The notes: generated from the sequence alone by a model not told the origin. A stretch of 22,354 nt of DNA from Chitinispirillales bacterium (GCA_031254455.1 JAIRUI010000045.1:1-22354), one strand, 5' to 3'. Positions 13,262 to 22,264 are shown, counted from the stretch's first letter. Program-made: numbers and translations.

Positions 13262-14664
13262 TAAAAGAAAAAAAAAGTTCATTAAAAAAACATAGCGGTT
13301 TTGAAAAAAAAGACGCTCGCAGCGTCGCATTTGAGGCGTTGAGTCAATTTTTTATTAAAGGCTATGATATTGAGTCCGTCGTTGATAAACTGTTTGACAA
13401 AAAAGATAGAATTACAGGCGAATACTTGATAAGTCAGCAAGAAAAAAATCTTAGTTTTGAAATAATTTACGGTATTTTGCGAAATAAATCCCGTCTTGAT
13501 TTTGCAATAGATAAATATTTGGTTCAAGCGGTTCAGAAAGAAGAAAAACTTAAGATAATATTAGAAATAGGCGCATATCAAATTTTATTTATGACAAGAA
13601 TTCCCGATTTTGCAGCAGTTAACGAAAGCGTAAATTTGTGTAAAAAAAATACACAGACCGTAAAATTCTCAAACCTTGTAAATGCGGTTTTACGAAAATT
13701 ATTGACAAACAAAAATAAAGCGTTAGAAATCCCAAATAATTTTTCGTTTGCTGAAAAAATCGCCCTTGAGTATTCACACCCTCTGTGGCTTACACAAAAA
13801 TGGATAGAACAGTTCGGGAAAACGCCGACACAAAAAATCTTGGAATATAACAACACTATTCCTAATATTTTTGTTCGCAGAAATTCGTTGCTTGCCAATA
13901 AAAACAAGTTTGAGGCTATGATAGCGAAAAATTGTGAAGGATCCGTAAAATCTACCGGATTTAATAATTTATATTACCGCGTAAAATCCGGCGAAAAATT
14001 TGAAAAATCCGATTTGTTTTTGGCGGGACAATGCACAATTCAGTCGCCATCGTCTGGATGGACGGTTGCGTTGCTTGATGTAAAAAACAATAAAAGCGTT
14101 TTAGATTTATGCGCGGCGCCCGGAGGTAAAACCGCGCTTATTGCCGAGATTGCTCCGAATTCCCGAATATTGGCGGCGGATATTAGTTTCAATAGAGCGA
14201 AAATGATTTCCAATATGCTTAAACGGCTTTTGATAAAAAATGTCGATTTAGTCGTAAGCGACGGGAGAAAACTTTCGGTTCGTGAGGAATTCGACTATGT
14301 TTTAGTCGATGTTCCATGCAGTGCGACAGGGGTAATAAATCGTCATCCGGAATCGCGATGGATTCGCAGTCCGGACACAATTGAAAAGTCAGCCGAAAAA
14401 CAAAAAGATATATTTAACGAAGCGGCAAAATTTGTAAATATCGGCGGAACAATAGTGTATTCGACTTGTTCGCTTGAAAAAGAAGAAAATAAAGAAGTGG
14501 TGGAATACTTTTTAAAAAATAACAAAAATTTTAAGTTGATTCCGGCAAAAACTATAATTTTAGACAGTCAATTGCTTTCTTCCGATGGAAATTTTTTGGA
14601 AATCACTCCGAATAAGAATGCAAACGATGCGATTTTTGCAGCGAAATTTGAGCGGACGGAATAG
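13258..14664 (+). CDS. rsmB: 16S rRNA m5C967 methyltransferase RsmB
   Basis: RsmB (Sun/Fmu) methylates cytosine 967 of 16S rRNA. The 468 residues have an N-terminal NusB-like RNA-binding domain (about 20-155, RSVAFEALSQFF ... VNAVLRKLL) and a C-terminal SAM methyltransferase domain. Its markers are DLCAAPGGKT at 283-292, DVPCSATG at 351-358 (C354) and STCSLE at 402-407 (C404), the two cysteines used in m5C chemistry. It begins at ATG 13258, overlapping fmt by 4 nt, which gives coupled translation. The N-terminal 18 residues are Lys-rich and may be a lineage extension. No damage is visible. Confidence 0.95.
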   Translation: MIKEKKSSLKKHSGFEKKDARSVAFEALSQFFIKGYDIESVVDKLFDKKDRITGEYLISQQEKNLSFEIIYGILRNKSRLDFAIDKYLVQAVQKEEKLKIILEIGAYQILFMTRIPDFAAVNESVNLCKKNTQTVKFSNLVNAVLRKLLTNKNKALEIPNNFSFAEKIALEYSHPLWLTQKWIEQFGKTPTQKILEYNNTIPNIFVRRNSLLANKNKFEAMIAKNCEGSVKSTGFNNLYYRVKSGEKFEKSDLFLAGQCTIQSPSSGWTVALLDVKNNKSVLDLCAAPGGKTALIAEIAPNSRILAADISFNRAKMISNMLKRLLIKNVDLVVSDGRKLSVREEFDYVLVDVPCSATGVINRHPESRWIRSPDTIEKSAEKQKDIFNEAAKFVNIGGTIVYSTCSLEKEENKEVVEYFLKNNKNFKLIPAKTIILDSQLLSSDGNFLEITPNKNANDAIFAAKFERTE

Positions 14665-14705
14665 TCGTTTGAACGGGTTGTTTTAAAAAGATAAGAAATA
14701 AAATT

Positions 14706-14834
14706 ATGAAAAAAAAATTGAAAAATTTTTTGTTTTTGTTTATTATTATATTTATAGTAAGTTTTATTTATATTTTCGTACGCAATTTTTTAATTAAGTG
14801 TCTAAACCTTTATAACGAATCGCTCCAAAATTAG
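14706..14834 (+). CDS. Possible 42-residue single-TM membrane peptide
   Basis: The reading frame (ATG 14706-14708 to TAG 14832-14834) encodes a Lys start (MKKKLKN), a hydrophobic run (FLFLFIIIFIVSFIYIFV) and a polar tail (RNFLIKCLNLYNESLQN). The positive-inside layout fits a small bitopic membrane protein. The ribosome site is weak and the region is very AT-rich, so chance is a real alternative. It lies 41 nt after rsmB and ends 9 nt before the convergent flagellar-type gene. Confidence 0.35.
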   Translation: MKKKLKNFLFLFIIIFIVSFIYIFVRNFLIKCLNLYNESLQN

Positions 14835-14843
14835 CGGTTACAT

Positions 14844-15158
14844 TTATGCCTTTAAATCTAAAAGTTCGCCAAGCATTTTGTCCTGTATTTTTATTACCTT
14901 TGAATTGAACGCTAAATCCGCTTTCGCTTTTATAAGTTCTGCGGTTTCTTCGGCAAAATCCGTCGCTGAAAGCCTCTTGCTTGGAGATTCAATTTTATGC
15001 ATTGCGGTAATCTCCGTTCCGGAATCCTGGCTTGTCTGCACAACTACGGTTTTAGCAAATCCCGGCGTGTTTATATTAGCCGTGTTGTGAGCGCTGACGT
15101 CGGTTCGCAAAATATCCGCTTTAATAGCGGAAATCGAAGACATGACGGAAGAAATCAT
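14844..15158 (-). CDS. Minimal flagellar rod/hook-like protein (FlgC/FlgB type)
   Basis: A 104-residue protein whose N-terminus (SVMSSISAIKADILRTDVSA, then HNTANINTPGF) matches the flagellar basal-body rod motif (S..a...d..s.NiANanTpGy). Its C-terminus (DFAEETAELIKAKADLAFNS, then KVIKIQDKMLGELLDLKA) matches the shared rod/hook C-terminal helix. Only about 25 residues separate these, so it is shorter than FlgB or FlgC (about 130-140). Rod proteins polymerise as the drive shaft between basal body and hook. ATG follows AAGGAG at about 7 nt. The gene stands alone, without flgB, fliE or flgG. It is either a minimal rod variant or an orphan relic; both ends are intact. Confidence 0.8.
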   Translation of the reverse strand: MISSVMSSISAIKADILRTDVSAHNTANINTPGFAKTVVVQTSQDSGTEITAMHKIESPSKRLSATDFAEETAELIKAKADLAFNSKVIKIQDKMLGELLDLKA

Positions 15159-15255
15159 AATACTCTCCTTTTATTAAAATATACTATTCGCCGAAAATAG
15201 AATAATTAATTTATGCAAGGCAAAAAAGAATATCCGAATTTCACAATAATTAAAT

Positions 15256-15282
15256 TAAAGTAAGCATTGAAAATTACGATAA
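15256..15282 (+). promoter_or_regulatory. Candidate sigma-28 (FliA) flagellar promoter
   Basis: TAAAGTAA (15256-15263), 11 nt, then TACGATAA (15275-15282). The enterobacterial FliA consensus is TAAAGTTT-N11-GCCGATAA, so each half matches 6 of 8 with exact spacing. The ATG of the 460-residue protein lies 39 nt further on, leaving room for a leader of about 30 nt. The rest of the 163-nt divergent region to the rod-like gene is AT-rich. Confidence 0.55.
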
Positions 15283-15321
15283 ATACTAAGAAGGATCTGT
15301 ATATTTACCATGGAGGGTATT

Positions 15322-16704
15322 ATGATACAAAGATGGGGAAACTGTTTTGTTTCTGCAAAACCGCATTTAACGTTTGGATTTCAGAATAACGGCGTAAGAA
15401 AACAATCGGCATTTCAACCGGAATATAATAGAACAGATAAAAAAGATGAATTTATACATGGAAAGATTGTCGAATCTTTTGGAATGTATAAGAGTAAAGA
15501 AATGCAGACACTGAATATATCAGGCGCAAATACGTTGGCCCCGGAATTGTTCGAAGCAAATAAATTTAAGCCGAACAGCGATTTGTCCGTAATAGAAGAG
15601 ATAAAAGAATTTGAAGTTAAAACGGTTGAAAACATCGAACGACCGGAACAGATAAACGAATATTATATGATTAAGGATATGGCTTTTAGAATAAAAGAAG
15701 CGGTTAAAAGCGGTGAAACCGTTATCGTCGCAAGCGGGGAAATTAACAAACTGTTGCAATTAGACGACGAAGAGTTGAATTTGATGTTTGATGATGGTAA
15801 AATAAAAATTTTGCCAAACGATATATCCAATTATATTTCGGAACTTATAAGGTTAAAAGGAAAATCGTGGGACCCTATGACGCCTCTTGAAGATTACATT
15901 AAAACTATACCGACAATAGATTCTTTGTCGCTGTTCGCACAGATATATGCTTTTGAAAGTATCCTGGAAGACGTTAGTTATGAGAATAATGATTTCGGGA
16001 CTGAAATTTCTTCCATGGTAAAGAGGACTTTGCTGGATCTGAACACAGGAATCAAAGAAATATGCGGCATGCACGGCGGCGTATTTGCTATAGCGCCGAA
16101 TTCGGGAATTCAAGATTCGCAATACAACAACGCAGATATTGCCGGAAACGGTTTGAAAGAGATTTTTAATATAGACGACTTTTTGCTTTCTTTTGACGAT
16201 TATAAAAATATGGGAGGCAGCCAGATTGACGGCGGGGAATATCAATCCCGTATTTATGAAATGATTAGCGATAAATTTGTCAATGTTCTTGCGGGTTTTT
16301 ACGAAAAGAACATACTTGACGGTGAGGAATTCCAAATTAAATTAAATGCGGCGGTCGACAAAGGTTTTGCCAAGGCAGACAGAATGACAAAAAAAGCGGC
16401 GTTTCACTGTTCAAAACAGAAAGAAAATTTCCTGAGACAGTCTATTGAACCGTATATAAAACCTTTTCAATCAGGCGCCGCATCCTTTCGCAAAGATGTT
16501 ATTAAATATATACGGGGAATTGAAAAAAATAAAATAGCCTGGTCTGAATATGTAATTAAAAAAGCTAAATGCGACGAGGAAGTAATTAAATATCGTGCGG
16601 CAGAAACCGGATATGACGAAGCCGGCGTAAAACTTAAAACGGTTAAAGAACTTGTCAAAGATAAATTACAAAAAAGTTATGAAATGGGATGGAAATCGCA
16701 TTGA
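15322..16704 (+). CDS. Unrecognised 460-residue soluble protein, probably in the flagellar regulon
   Basis: Start ATG 15322-15324 is preferred over ATG 15310, because GGAGG (15312-15316) lies 5 nt ahead of it and inside the longer form. No signal peptide or membrane helix is seen. The sequence is Lys/Glu/Ile-rich with long predicted helices, for example EYYMIKDMAFRIKEAVKSGE, SSMVKRTLLDLNTGIKEICG and the C-terminal VKLKTVKELVKDKLQKSYEM. A Gly-rich central part reads MHGGVFAIAPNSG. I do not recognise any family or catalytic motif. A good sigma-28 promoter match upstream and a divergent flagellar rod-like gene suggest a late flagellar or motility protein. It is followed after 30 nt by the tRNA promoter. 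Confidence 0.75.
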   Translation: MIQRWGNCFVSAKPHLTFGFQNNGVRKQSAFQPEYNRTDKKDEFIHGKIVESFGMYKSKEMQTLNISGANTLAPELFEANKFKPNSDLSVIEEIKEFEVKTVENIERPEQINEYYMIKDMAFRIKEAVKSGETVIVASGEINKLLQLDDEELNLMFDDGKIKILPNDISNYISELIRLKGKSWDPMTPLEDYIKTIPTIDSLSLFAQIYAFESILEDVSYENNDFGTEISSMVKRTLLDLNTGIKEICGMHGGVFAIAPNSGIQDSQYNNADIAGNGLKEIFNIDDFLLSFDDYKNMGGSQIDGGEYQSRIYEMISDKFVNVLAGFYEKNILDGEEFQIKLNAAVDKGFAKADRMTKKAAFHCSKQKENFLRQSIEPYIKPFQSGAASFRKDVIKYIRGIEKNKIAWSEYVIKKAKCDEEVIKYRAAETGYDEAGVKLKTVKELVKDKLQKSYEMGWKSH

Positions 16705-16734
16705 CGAGCAAAAAATTCCTTGTAAAAAAAATTC

Positions 16735-16764
16735 TTGACAACAAATAAATAAAAATGGTATATT
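16735..16764 (+). promoter_or_regulatory. Sigma-70 promoter of tRNA-Met and tilS
   Basis: A perfect -35 TTGACA (16735-16740) and TATATT (16759-16764) are 18 nt apart; the tRNA begins 12 nt after the -10. This is the strongest promoter-like sequence seen in the window, as expected for a stable RNA gene. Confidence 0.8.
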
Positions 16765-16775
16765 AAACCCGATTT

Positions 16776-16849
16776 GGCAGGTTAGCTCAGTAGGTTAGAG
16801 CATTGGAATCATAATCCAAGTGTCCGGGGTTCAAATCCCTGACCTGCTA
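16776..16849 (+). tRNA. tRNA-Met (anticodon CAT), elongator type
   Basis: A complete cloverleaf is visible: acceptor GGCAGGT/ACCTGCT, D arm GCTC/GAGC, anticodon stem TTGGA/TCCAA with loop ATCATAA (anticodon CAT), short variable loop, and T arm CGGGG/CCCTG around TTCAAAT (one G-T pair). The discriminator is A and no CCA is encoded. The first pair is G1-U72, as in elongator tRNA-Met of B. subtilis; initiator tRNA has an unpaired 1-72, and tRNA-Ile2 (also CAT) normally has G1-C72. Ile2 is not fully excluded, notably because tilS, which modifies it, comes 28 nt later. Confidence 0.93.
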
Positions 16850-16877
16850 TTATTCAATTTTTCGTTGATTATCTCTT

Positions 16878-18137
16878 ATGATTATTTCAAAAGTTAAAAA
16901 TTTCTTATCAAAATATTCAATAAACAATTGCTCTATAGCGATTGCTTTTAGCGGCGGAACGGATTCTACCGCGCTCTTTCATATTTTATGCGAAATAAAA
17001 AACGAATTTAATTTACGGCTTTTTGCAATTCACATAAATTACCATTTAAGAGAAAACGATTCGGACGAAGATCAAAATTTTGTGGAATATATATGTAAAA
17101 AACATGATGTTGAGTTATTTTTGAAAACTTTACACATGTCTAATAATATGAGCGGGTTAGAAGAAATTGCAAGATGCGAGCGATATAAATTTTTTGAGCG
17201 GATTAAGAACGAAAAGAACATTAAATTTATTGCGACCGCTCATACCGCAAACGATCAGGCGGAGACGTTGATTTTCCGTTTGGTTCGTAAAAGCGGAATG
17301 GTTGGCGCGGCGGGTATTTTGCAATTTCGCGAAGACGGAATAATCCGCCCTCTTTTATGCGTAACGCGAAATGAACTTTTGGAATATTTGACGAAAAATA
17401 ACCTTTCGTGGCGGGAAGATAAAAGTAATTTTGATTTAAAATTCAGCCGAAATCTAATAAGGCATAACGTTATTCCGGAACTCGAAAAAATAAATCCGTC
17501 TGCGGTTATTCATCTTGCCGGATTTTGCGAGTTTATTCAGCAAACAAATAAAAAACAAATTTGTAACGGCGAAAACAATTGTTTTTTGTTCAAAAAAGAT
17601 GAGAATATAACTAAAATAATGGAAATTTGCTTTGAAAAAGAATTGGTTTTAAACGAAGTTCACTGTGAAAATATCAAAAAAAGCCGTTCAAAGACAGGAA
17701 ACGTTTTACTTCTCCCCAACGATTTCAACATGATTGTATTAAAAAATTTTCTACTGTTCAAAAAAAATAACGATAAGTCCTTAGAAATTAAAGAAATAAT
17801 CGTTAACGAATCCGAAAAAGAAGTTGTCATAAATGATTTGTGGAAAATAATTATTTCTAACGAAATCCCTAAAAAAGGCGAAAACGCCGCCGTTGTTTCA
17901 AAAAACGATTATCCGCTGAGAATAAAAAAATTGTCACAAAACGATTACTTAAAGAACGACACAAAAACAGCGTTTGAACGAATGAAAAAAATAGGTTTGT
18001 CAAAATTTGAGAGAGAAAATTCTCCAGCCGTTTTTAATTCAAAAGGAAATTTACTCGCTTCGGCGTATTGTTCGTGGAAATTTGATGGAAATATTACCGG
18101 ATTTCGTTGGATTAAAGTAAGAAACGCAGATGGTTAA
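16878..18137 (+). CDS. tilS: tRNA(Ile)-lysidine synthase
   Basis: TilS changes C34 of tRNA-Ile(CAU) to lysidine, switching both codon reading and charging from Met to Ile. The 419 residues carry the PP-loop ATP pyrophosphatase motif SGGTDS at 25-30, HINYHLRENDSDEDQ near 52-66, AHTANDQAETLIFRLVRKSG at 121-140, RPLL near 157, and SRNLIRHNVIPELEKINP near 190-207. The N-terminal catalytic domain is followed by a diverged C-terminal half ending WKFDGNITGFRWIKVRN. ATG 16878 has no clear ribosome site. It lies 28 nt after the tRNA, so it is probably expressed by read-through from the strong tRNA promoter. Confidence 0.95.
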   Translation: MIISKVKNFLSKYSINNCSIAIAFSGGTDSTALFHILCEIKNEFNLRLFAIHINYHLRENDSDEDQNFVEYICKKHDVELFLKTLHMSNNMSGLEEIARCERYKFFERIKNEKNIKFIATAHTANDQAETLIFRLVRKSGMVGAAGILQFREDGIIRPLLCVTRNELLEYLTKNNLSWREDKSNFDLKFSRNLIRHNVIPELEKINPSAVIHLAGFCEFIQQTNKKQICNGENNCFLFKKDENITKIMEICFEKELVLNEVHCENIKKSRSKTGNVLLLPNDFNMIVLKNFLLFKKNNDKSLEIKEIIVNESEKEVVINDLWKIIISNEIPKKGENAAVVSKNDYPLRIKKLSQNDYLKNDTKTAFERMKKIGLSKFERENSPAVFNSKGNLLASAYCSWKFDGNITGFRWIKVRNADG

Positions 18138-18174
18138 ATTATGAAATTGATGAAAATATGACGATTAAAAGCGC

Positions 18175-21100
18175 CTATATTTTGCCGTTTTCTTCAAAAA
18201 ACTTCTCCAACTTCTTTATTGAGACGCTTTCAATCGGCTTGATTTTCGGTTCGGCGAATAATTTCAGCGATAACTCTTCTACCAGAAAGCAAAATCTTTC
18301 AGCAAACGTTTCAAATTCAACTGGTTTTTCATGTATTTTCTCGACAAATTCGACAGATTTCTCCTGATAAAAACTAATAGTTTTTTCGCACTCCTCATAA
18401 TGCTTTGGCGAGTTTAGGCATTTATCGATTTTGCAAATAAGCGCATCAATATAAAACGAATACCTTTCAAAAATCACAAGCGGGCAATATCCCGAAACAA
18501 ATTGTTCAATATAAATTTCAAGTTCGGTTTTTATGTTTTGAAGGATTTTATGCTTAGGCGTTTTTGCAATGGTTACGTCCAAATATTGTCGAACTTTAGA
18601 TGCGGAATTTGCAAATTTTATAAAATCGTTTACGACGGATTTCTCGCTTTTTCGCAAAATTTCCAAGCGTTGTTTGCGGACTTCGTCAAATTCACGCCAA
18701 CTTTTTACATTTATTATTGGAAAACAAACCGCGTCGCGGACAATTTCAAACAGTCGTTTTGAAACGAAATCGCCGCCGCCGTACGCTTTTGCCATGAGTT
18801 TTATATTTTGCGGCAAGCGAAGATTTTTTTCCAACCAGCCGAAATCTTCATTCAAAGAAAATTCCAAAAGTTTCGCCAACCCGAAAGGATTTCTTCTGTC
18901 GGCGGTTTCCGGCGATGCAAACCAGACAATATCGACTCCGTTTTGTTCTGCATTTAACGCCGGGTAGCCGAAATCGGTTTCGCAGTTTTTGATTATTTCC
19001 GTATCCAAATCGACATTTTTTATAAATTCGACGTAATTTTCAACAATTTTCTGGTGATTCTTTATGGTTTTTTGTTGCAGCAAATTTCCTAACTTTCCTC
19101 CGCTATTACCGCTTTCTGCGTTTTTTAGCAGTAAATTTCTATCTTTTTTCAAATTCTTCGTAAAACCTATGACGCTTTTATCTTTTGCGACAACGGCTAT
19201 CCGCATTTTCAGGAAATCCGGTATTTCTTCAACGTTAAAAATTTTATTGTCGTAATTCTTTCCAAACAAAACTTGGATTGTTTGGCATAACGCTTGTAAA
19301 AACGAAATTTGCGGCGGGGAAAAAATTTTGTTTTGCAGAACGGTTAACTCTTTGTGATTCTTTTTCATTTCTTCAAAGATTCTTTTCGCATTAGTTTCGA
19401 CGGGAATAAAATTTTTTCGCTCGGCTTTAGGCAAAGTTCTTATCAGTTCTTCGATTTTTTGCGGCAAAAGCGGCGTAATAAGCCAATCAAAAACATCGTC
19501 GCGGATAAAAATCAGTTCGTTTTCGTAAACGGTTACCGTAATTCCGTCGTCGTCCTGTCCGAAATTGCAGCGGTACGACAACTCAAATCTCGTATTGCCG
19601 ACACCGAAGGAATCGGGATATTCGTCTTTAATTCCCGCAAAAATCGGCGGCACGATTTCACTTTCAGAAACCGTTAAAAATTCATTGATGTTTTTTTCTT
19701 TTTCATGTTTAATCCAGCCGCTTAATTGCCTGTCGGACGAAATATTTTCTGGGATCTTTTTGTCGTAAAATTCAAAAAGCGCTTCGCGCGAAAACATCTG
19801 TCCTACAATTCTGCGCTGAATCTCAATCTCTTTAAGTTTCTCTATAAGTACAAAATTTTTCTGGAAAAACGGAAATTCGGCGCTCATATTCCTTTCGACC
19901 AAAGCCGATTGAATAAAAATTTCTCTTGCGGCTTTTAAGTTGATATTTCCGTAAAATCTCTTTTGTCCGCCTGATATTTCCAGACCGTAAAAAAGTATGG
20001 TTTCTTCGCAAACTACACTCGCAGTTTTTTCGTCATAAAACGCAACACCGTACTTTCGTTTGAGTAAATCCGGTACAAATTCTATGATCCACTTCGGATC
20101 AATCGGTCCTAAAGTTCGCGCGAAAACACGGCTTGTTTCGGTAATTTGCTGCGCCATGATCCACTGAGATTTTCGCCTCTTTCCACCGGCAAGAGCCGAG
20201 CCGGGAAATATGTAACACGTTCTGTTTTTTGTCGCGAGATAGGCGTTTTTTTCGCCGTCGAATACGGCGACGTTTGCAACAAGTCCGGCGCAAATCGACT
20301 TGTGAATCGCCCAGCGGTTAGTTTCGCTTAAATTCTCAAAATCTATTTTTACCTTGTCGAAATTTTTATCATATTCCTTACAAGTTGTCGAAATTTGCTC
20401 ATAAATATCACCCCATTCGCGCATTCTGTTAAACGACAAAAAATGCTGTGAACAATAATCTCTCATAGCCTTTTGCGATTTTCTTAATTCGTCAAAAGAA
20501 TTGTGAAAAACGCTCCACATTTTCAATAAGGACATAAAATCCGAATAAATATCAATAAATTTTTGGTGCGCGTTATCGGCGGCAAGTTCTTTTTCTACCG
20601 GACGTTCTCGCGGGTCAATAATCGAAAGTCCCGCGGCGATTATAGCGACTTGTTTACTTACTCCCTCTTTTTGCGCCTGAATTATCATCCGCGAAACATG
20701 GGGTTCAAGTGGAAATTTCGCCATAATTTTTCCGATTTGCGTTAATTGAAGACTTTCGCTTTGTTTACCGTAAATCGCTCCCAACTCGTATAATTGGTTT
20801 ATCGCATCGTCGATTCGCTGCGGCTGAGGCGGCTGAATAAACGGGAAATTTTTTATGTCGCCCAAATTCAAGTTAAGCGTTTGCAAAATAACGCCCGCAA
20901 GGTTTAGCCGTTGAATTTCGGGAGTCCTGAAATCCTCGCGCCCGTCAAAGTTCTTTTTGGAATAAAGCCGAATGCAAATTCCGTCGCTGACGCGCCCGCT
21001 TCTGCCGCAGCGCTGCGTTGCTTCCGCTTTACTGGTTTCTTCTATAGGAAGACGGTTTGTGCGCAGATTTGGAACGTATTTTGCTATTCGAACAAGTCCG

Positions 21101-21963
21101 GTATCGACTACGAATTTAATCTTTGCAAGCGTAATAGACGTTTCTGCTATATTGGTGGAAACTATGATTTTTCTCGCATCCGTATCTGCAAAAATTCTAT
21201 TTTGTTCTGCGTTTGAAAGCCTTGAAAAAAGCGGCAGAATTTCTGTAGAATCCTGCAAAAAACGTCCTTTTAATTTTCGTGTCGTTTCCAAAATATCTCT
21301 TTCGGCGGGCATAAAAACCAAAACATCGCCGGAGTCGGAAATTTTTATGATATTTTCGACAGCCTTTATCGCCCTGTCGATATAGCTTTCGCTGTTTTCG
21401 ATATCGTCGTAAATTATTTCGACCGGAAACATCCGTCCCGAAACGTTAAGTACCGGCGCATCGTCAAACGCTTTTGAAAAAAGCGATGTGTCCATCGTAG
21501 CGGACGAAATAATTATTCTTAAATCTCGCCGTTTTGGCAGAATTTTTCGCAAATATCCCAGAGTCAAATCTATATTTAGCGAGCGTTCGTGTGCTTCGTC
21601 GATGATTATCGCGGAATATCCTAATAATTTCGGATTTTGCGCCAATTGTGCAAGCAATATTCCGTCGGTCATGCATAAAATTTTAGTGTCTTTTGATAAC
21701 TTTTTTGAAAATCTTATTTCATATCCTACAAGCGAGCCAAGCGTCGTTTTAGTTTCGTTTGCGATTCGTTGAGATATGGATGTCGCGGCGATTCTTCGCG
21801 GCTGCGTTATGACGATTTTTCCTTTTTCGCCAAACCCTAATTCCAAACAAATCTGCGGTAGTTGAGTAGTTTTACCCGACCCGGTTTCTCCGCAGATAAT
21901 TATTACCTGTTCTTTTTTGAGCAGTGAAATTATTTCGTCTTTTTTTTCTAAAATCGGAAGCAA
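18175..21963 (-). CDS. hrpA: ATP-dependent RNA helicase HrpA
   Basis: HrpA is a large DEAH-box RNA helicase linked to mRNA processing and, in recent work, to rescue of stalled or collided ribosomes. The 1262 residues are near the E. coli length of 1300. Motifs: GETGSGKT at 25-32, DEAH at 122-125, SAT at 154-156, VSTNIAETSIT near 268-278, QRCGRSGR at 317-324, then the helicase-associated domain (about 385-480), and a long C-terminal DUF3418-type region from about 680. The start is TTG 21961-21963, with AGGA 7 nt ahead and an in-frame stop two codons upstream, so this start is nearly fixed. It converges on tilS, 37 nt apart. No frameshift is seen. Confidence 0.96.
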   Translation of the reverse strand: MLPILEKKDEIISLLKKEQVIIICGETGSGKTTQLPQICLELGFGEKGKIVITQPRRIAATSISQRIANETKTTLGSLVGYEIRFSKKLSKDTKILCMTDGILLAQLAQNPKLLGYSAIIIDEAHERSLNIDLTLGYLRKILPKRRDLRIIISSATMDTSLFSKAFDDAPVLNVSGRMFPVEIIYDDIENSESYIDRAIKAVENIIKISDSGDVLVFMPAERDILETTRKLKGRFLQDSTEILPLFSRLSNAEQNRIFADTDARKIIVSTNIAETSITLAKIKFVVDTGLVRIAKYVPNLRTNRLPIEETSKAEATQRCGRSGRVSDGICIRLYSKKNFDGREDFRTPEIQRLNLAGVILQTLNLNLGDIKNFPFIQPPQPQRIDDAINQLYELGAIYGKQSESLQLTQIGKIMAKFPLEPHVSRMIIQAQKEGVSKQVAIIAAGLSIIDPRERPVEKELAADNAHQKFIDIYSDFMSLLKMWSVFHNSFDELRKSQKAMRDYCSQHFLSFNRMREWGDIYEQISTTCKEYDKNFDKVKIDFENLSETNRWAIHKSICAGLVANVAVFDGEKNAYLATKNRTCYIFPGSALAGGKRRKSQWIMAQQITETSRVFARTLGPIDPKWIIEFVPDLLKRKYGVAFYDEKTASVVCEETILFYGLEISGGQKRFYGNINLKAAREIFIQSALVERNMSAEFPFFQKNFVLIEKLKEIEIQRRIVGQMFSREALFEFYDKKIPENISSDRQLSGWIKHEKEKNINEFLTVSESEIVPPIFAGIKDEYPDSFGVGNTRFELSYRCNFGQDDDGITVTVYENELIFIRDDVFDWLITPLLPQKIEELIRTLPKAERKNFIPVETNAKRIFEEMKKNHKELTVLQNKIFSPPQISFLQALCQTIQVLFGKNYDNKIFNVEEIPDFLKMRIAVVAKDKSVIGFTKNLKKDRNLLLKNAESGNSGGKLGNLLQQKTIKNHQKIVENYVEFIKNVDLDTEIIKNCETDFGYPALNAEQNGVDIVWFASPETADRRNPFGLAKLLEFSLNEDFGWLEKNLRLPQNIKLMAKAYGGGDFVSKRLFEIVRDAVCFPIINVKSWREFDEVRKQRLEILRKSEKSVVNDFIKFANSASKVRQYLDVTIAKTPKHKILQNIKTELEIYIEQFVSGYCPLVIFERYSFYIDALICKIDKCLNSPKHYEECEKTISFYQEKSVEFVEKIHEKPVEFETFAERFCFLVEELSLKLFAEPKIKPIESVSIKKLEKFFEENGKI

Positions 21964-21994
21964 TAATTATTCCTTATATTTATAGAAAAATTTA

Positions 21995-22018
21995 TTTCCT
22001 GTTTATTTTACAGGGAAA
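21995..22018. other. Hairpin in the hrpA leader; rest of 21964-22264 non-coding
   Basis: TTTCCTGT (21995-22002) pairs with ACAGGGAAA (22010-22018) with one bulged G, around a 7-nt loop, 31 nt upstream of the hrpA start. It could be part of the hrpA mRNA leader or a weak terminator. Elsewhere in this 301-nt gap there is no convincing gene. TTGACT near 22077 with TATGATAAT downstream is promoter-like but too widely spaced. ACCTT-TTG-AAGGT (22255-22267) is a small hairpin at the edge of the tandem repeat. Confidence 0.4.
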
Positions 22019-22264
22019 ATACTTTTTGTCCTTAATTATTGTTTAATCTATAACTTTAACGCGGTAATAAGAAGCGTTGACTCCGTAACGGAAACAATCA
22101 CATTATGATAATGAGAAATTTCGCAACCTGATTTTCGCAAATATTATTTTATTAAAAGTTTCGACTATAACCAAACTGAATAGACAGAGGGAAACAGTGC
22201 CGAATTACTCGAAAAACTTGACTTTTACTGTGGCAAATGGTATTTTATGTGAGTACCTTTTGAA

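Noticed and set aside
15310..15321. Upstream ATG of the 460-residue protein
   Set aside because: The GGAGG ribosome site lies inside this extension, 5 nt before the second ATG, so translation should begin at 15322.
16776..16849. Initiator tRNA or tRNA-Ile2 reading of the CAT tRNA
   Set aside because: The anticodon stem lacks the three G-C pairs of initiators and position 1-72 is G-U, typical of elongator Met. Ile2 remains possible but less likely.
18158..21772. Many plus-strand and alternative-frame ORFs across the hrpA region
   Set aside because: All are antisense or out-of-frame shadows of the intact hrpA reading frame.
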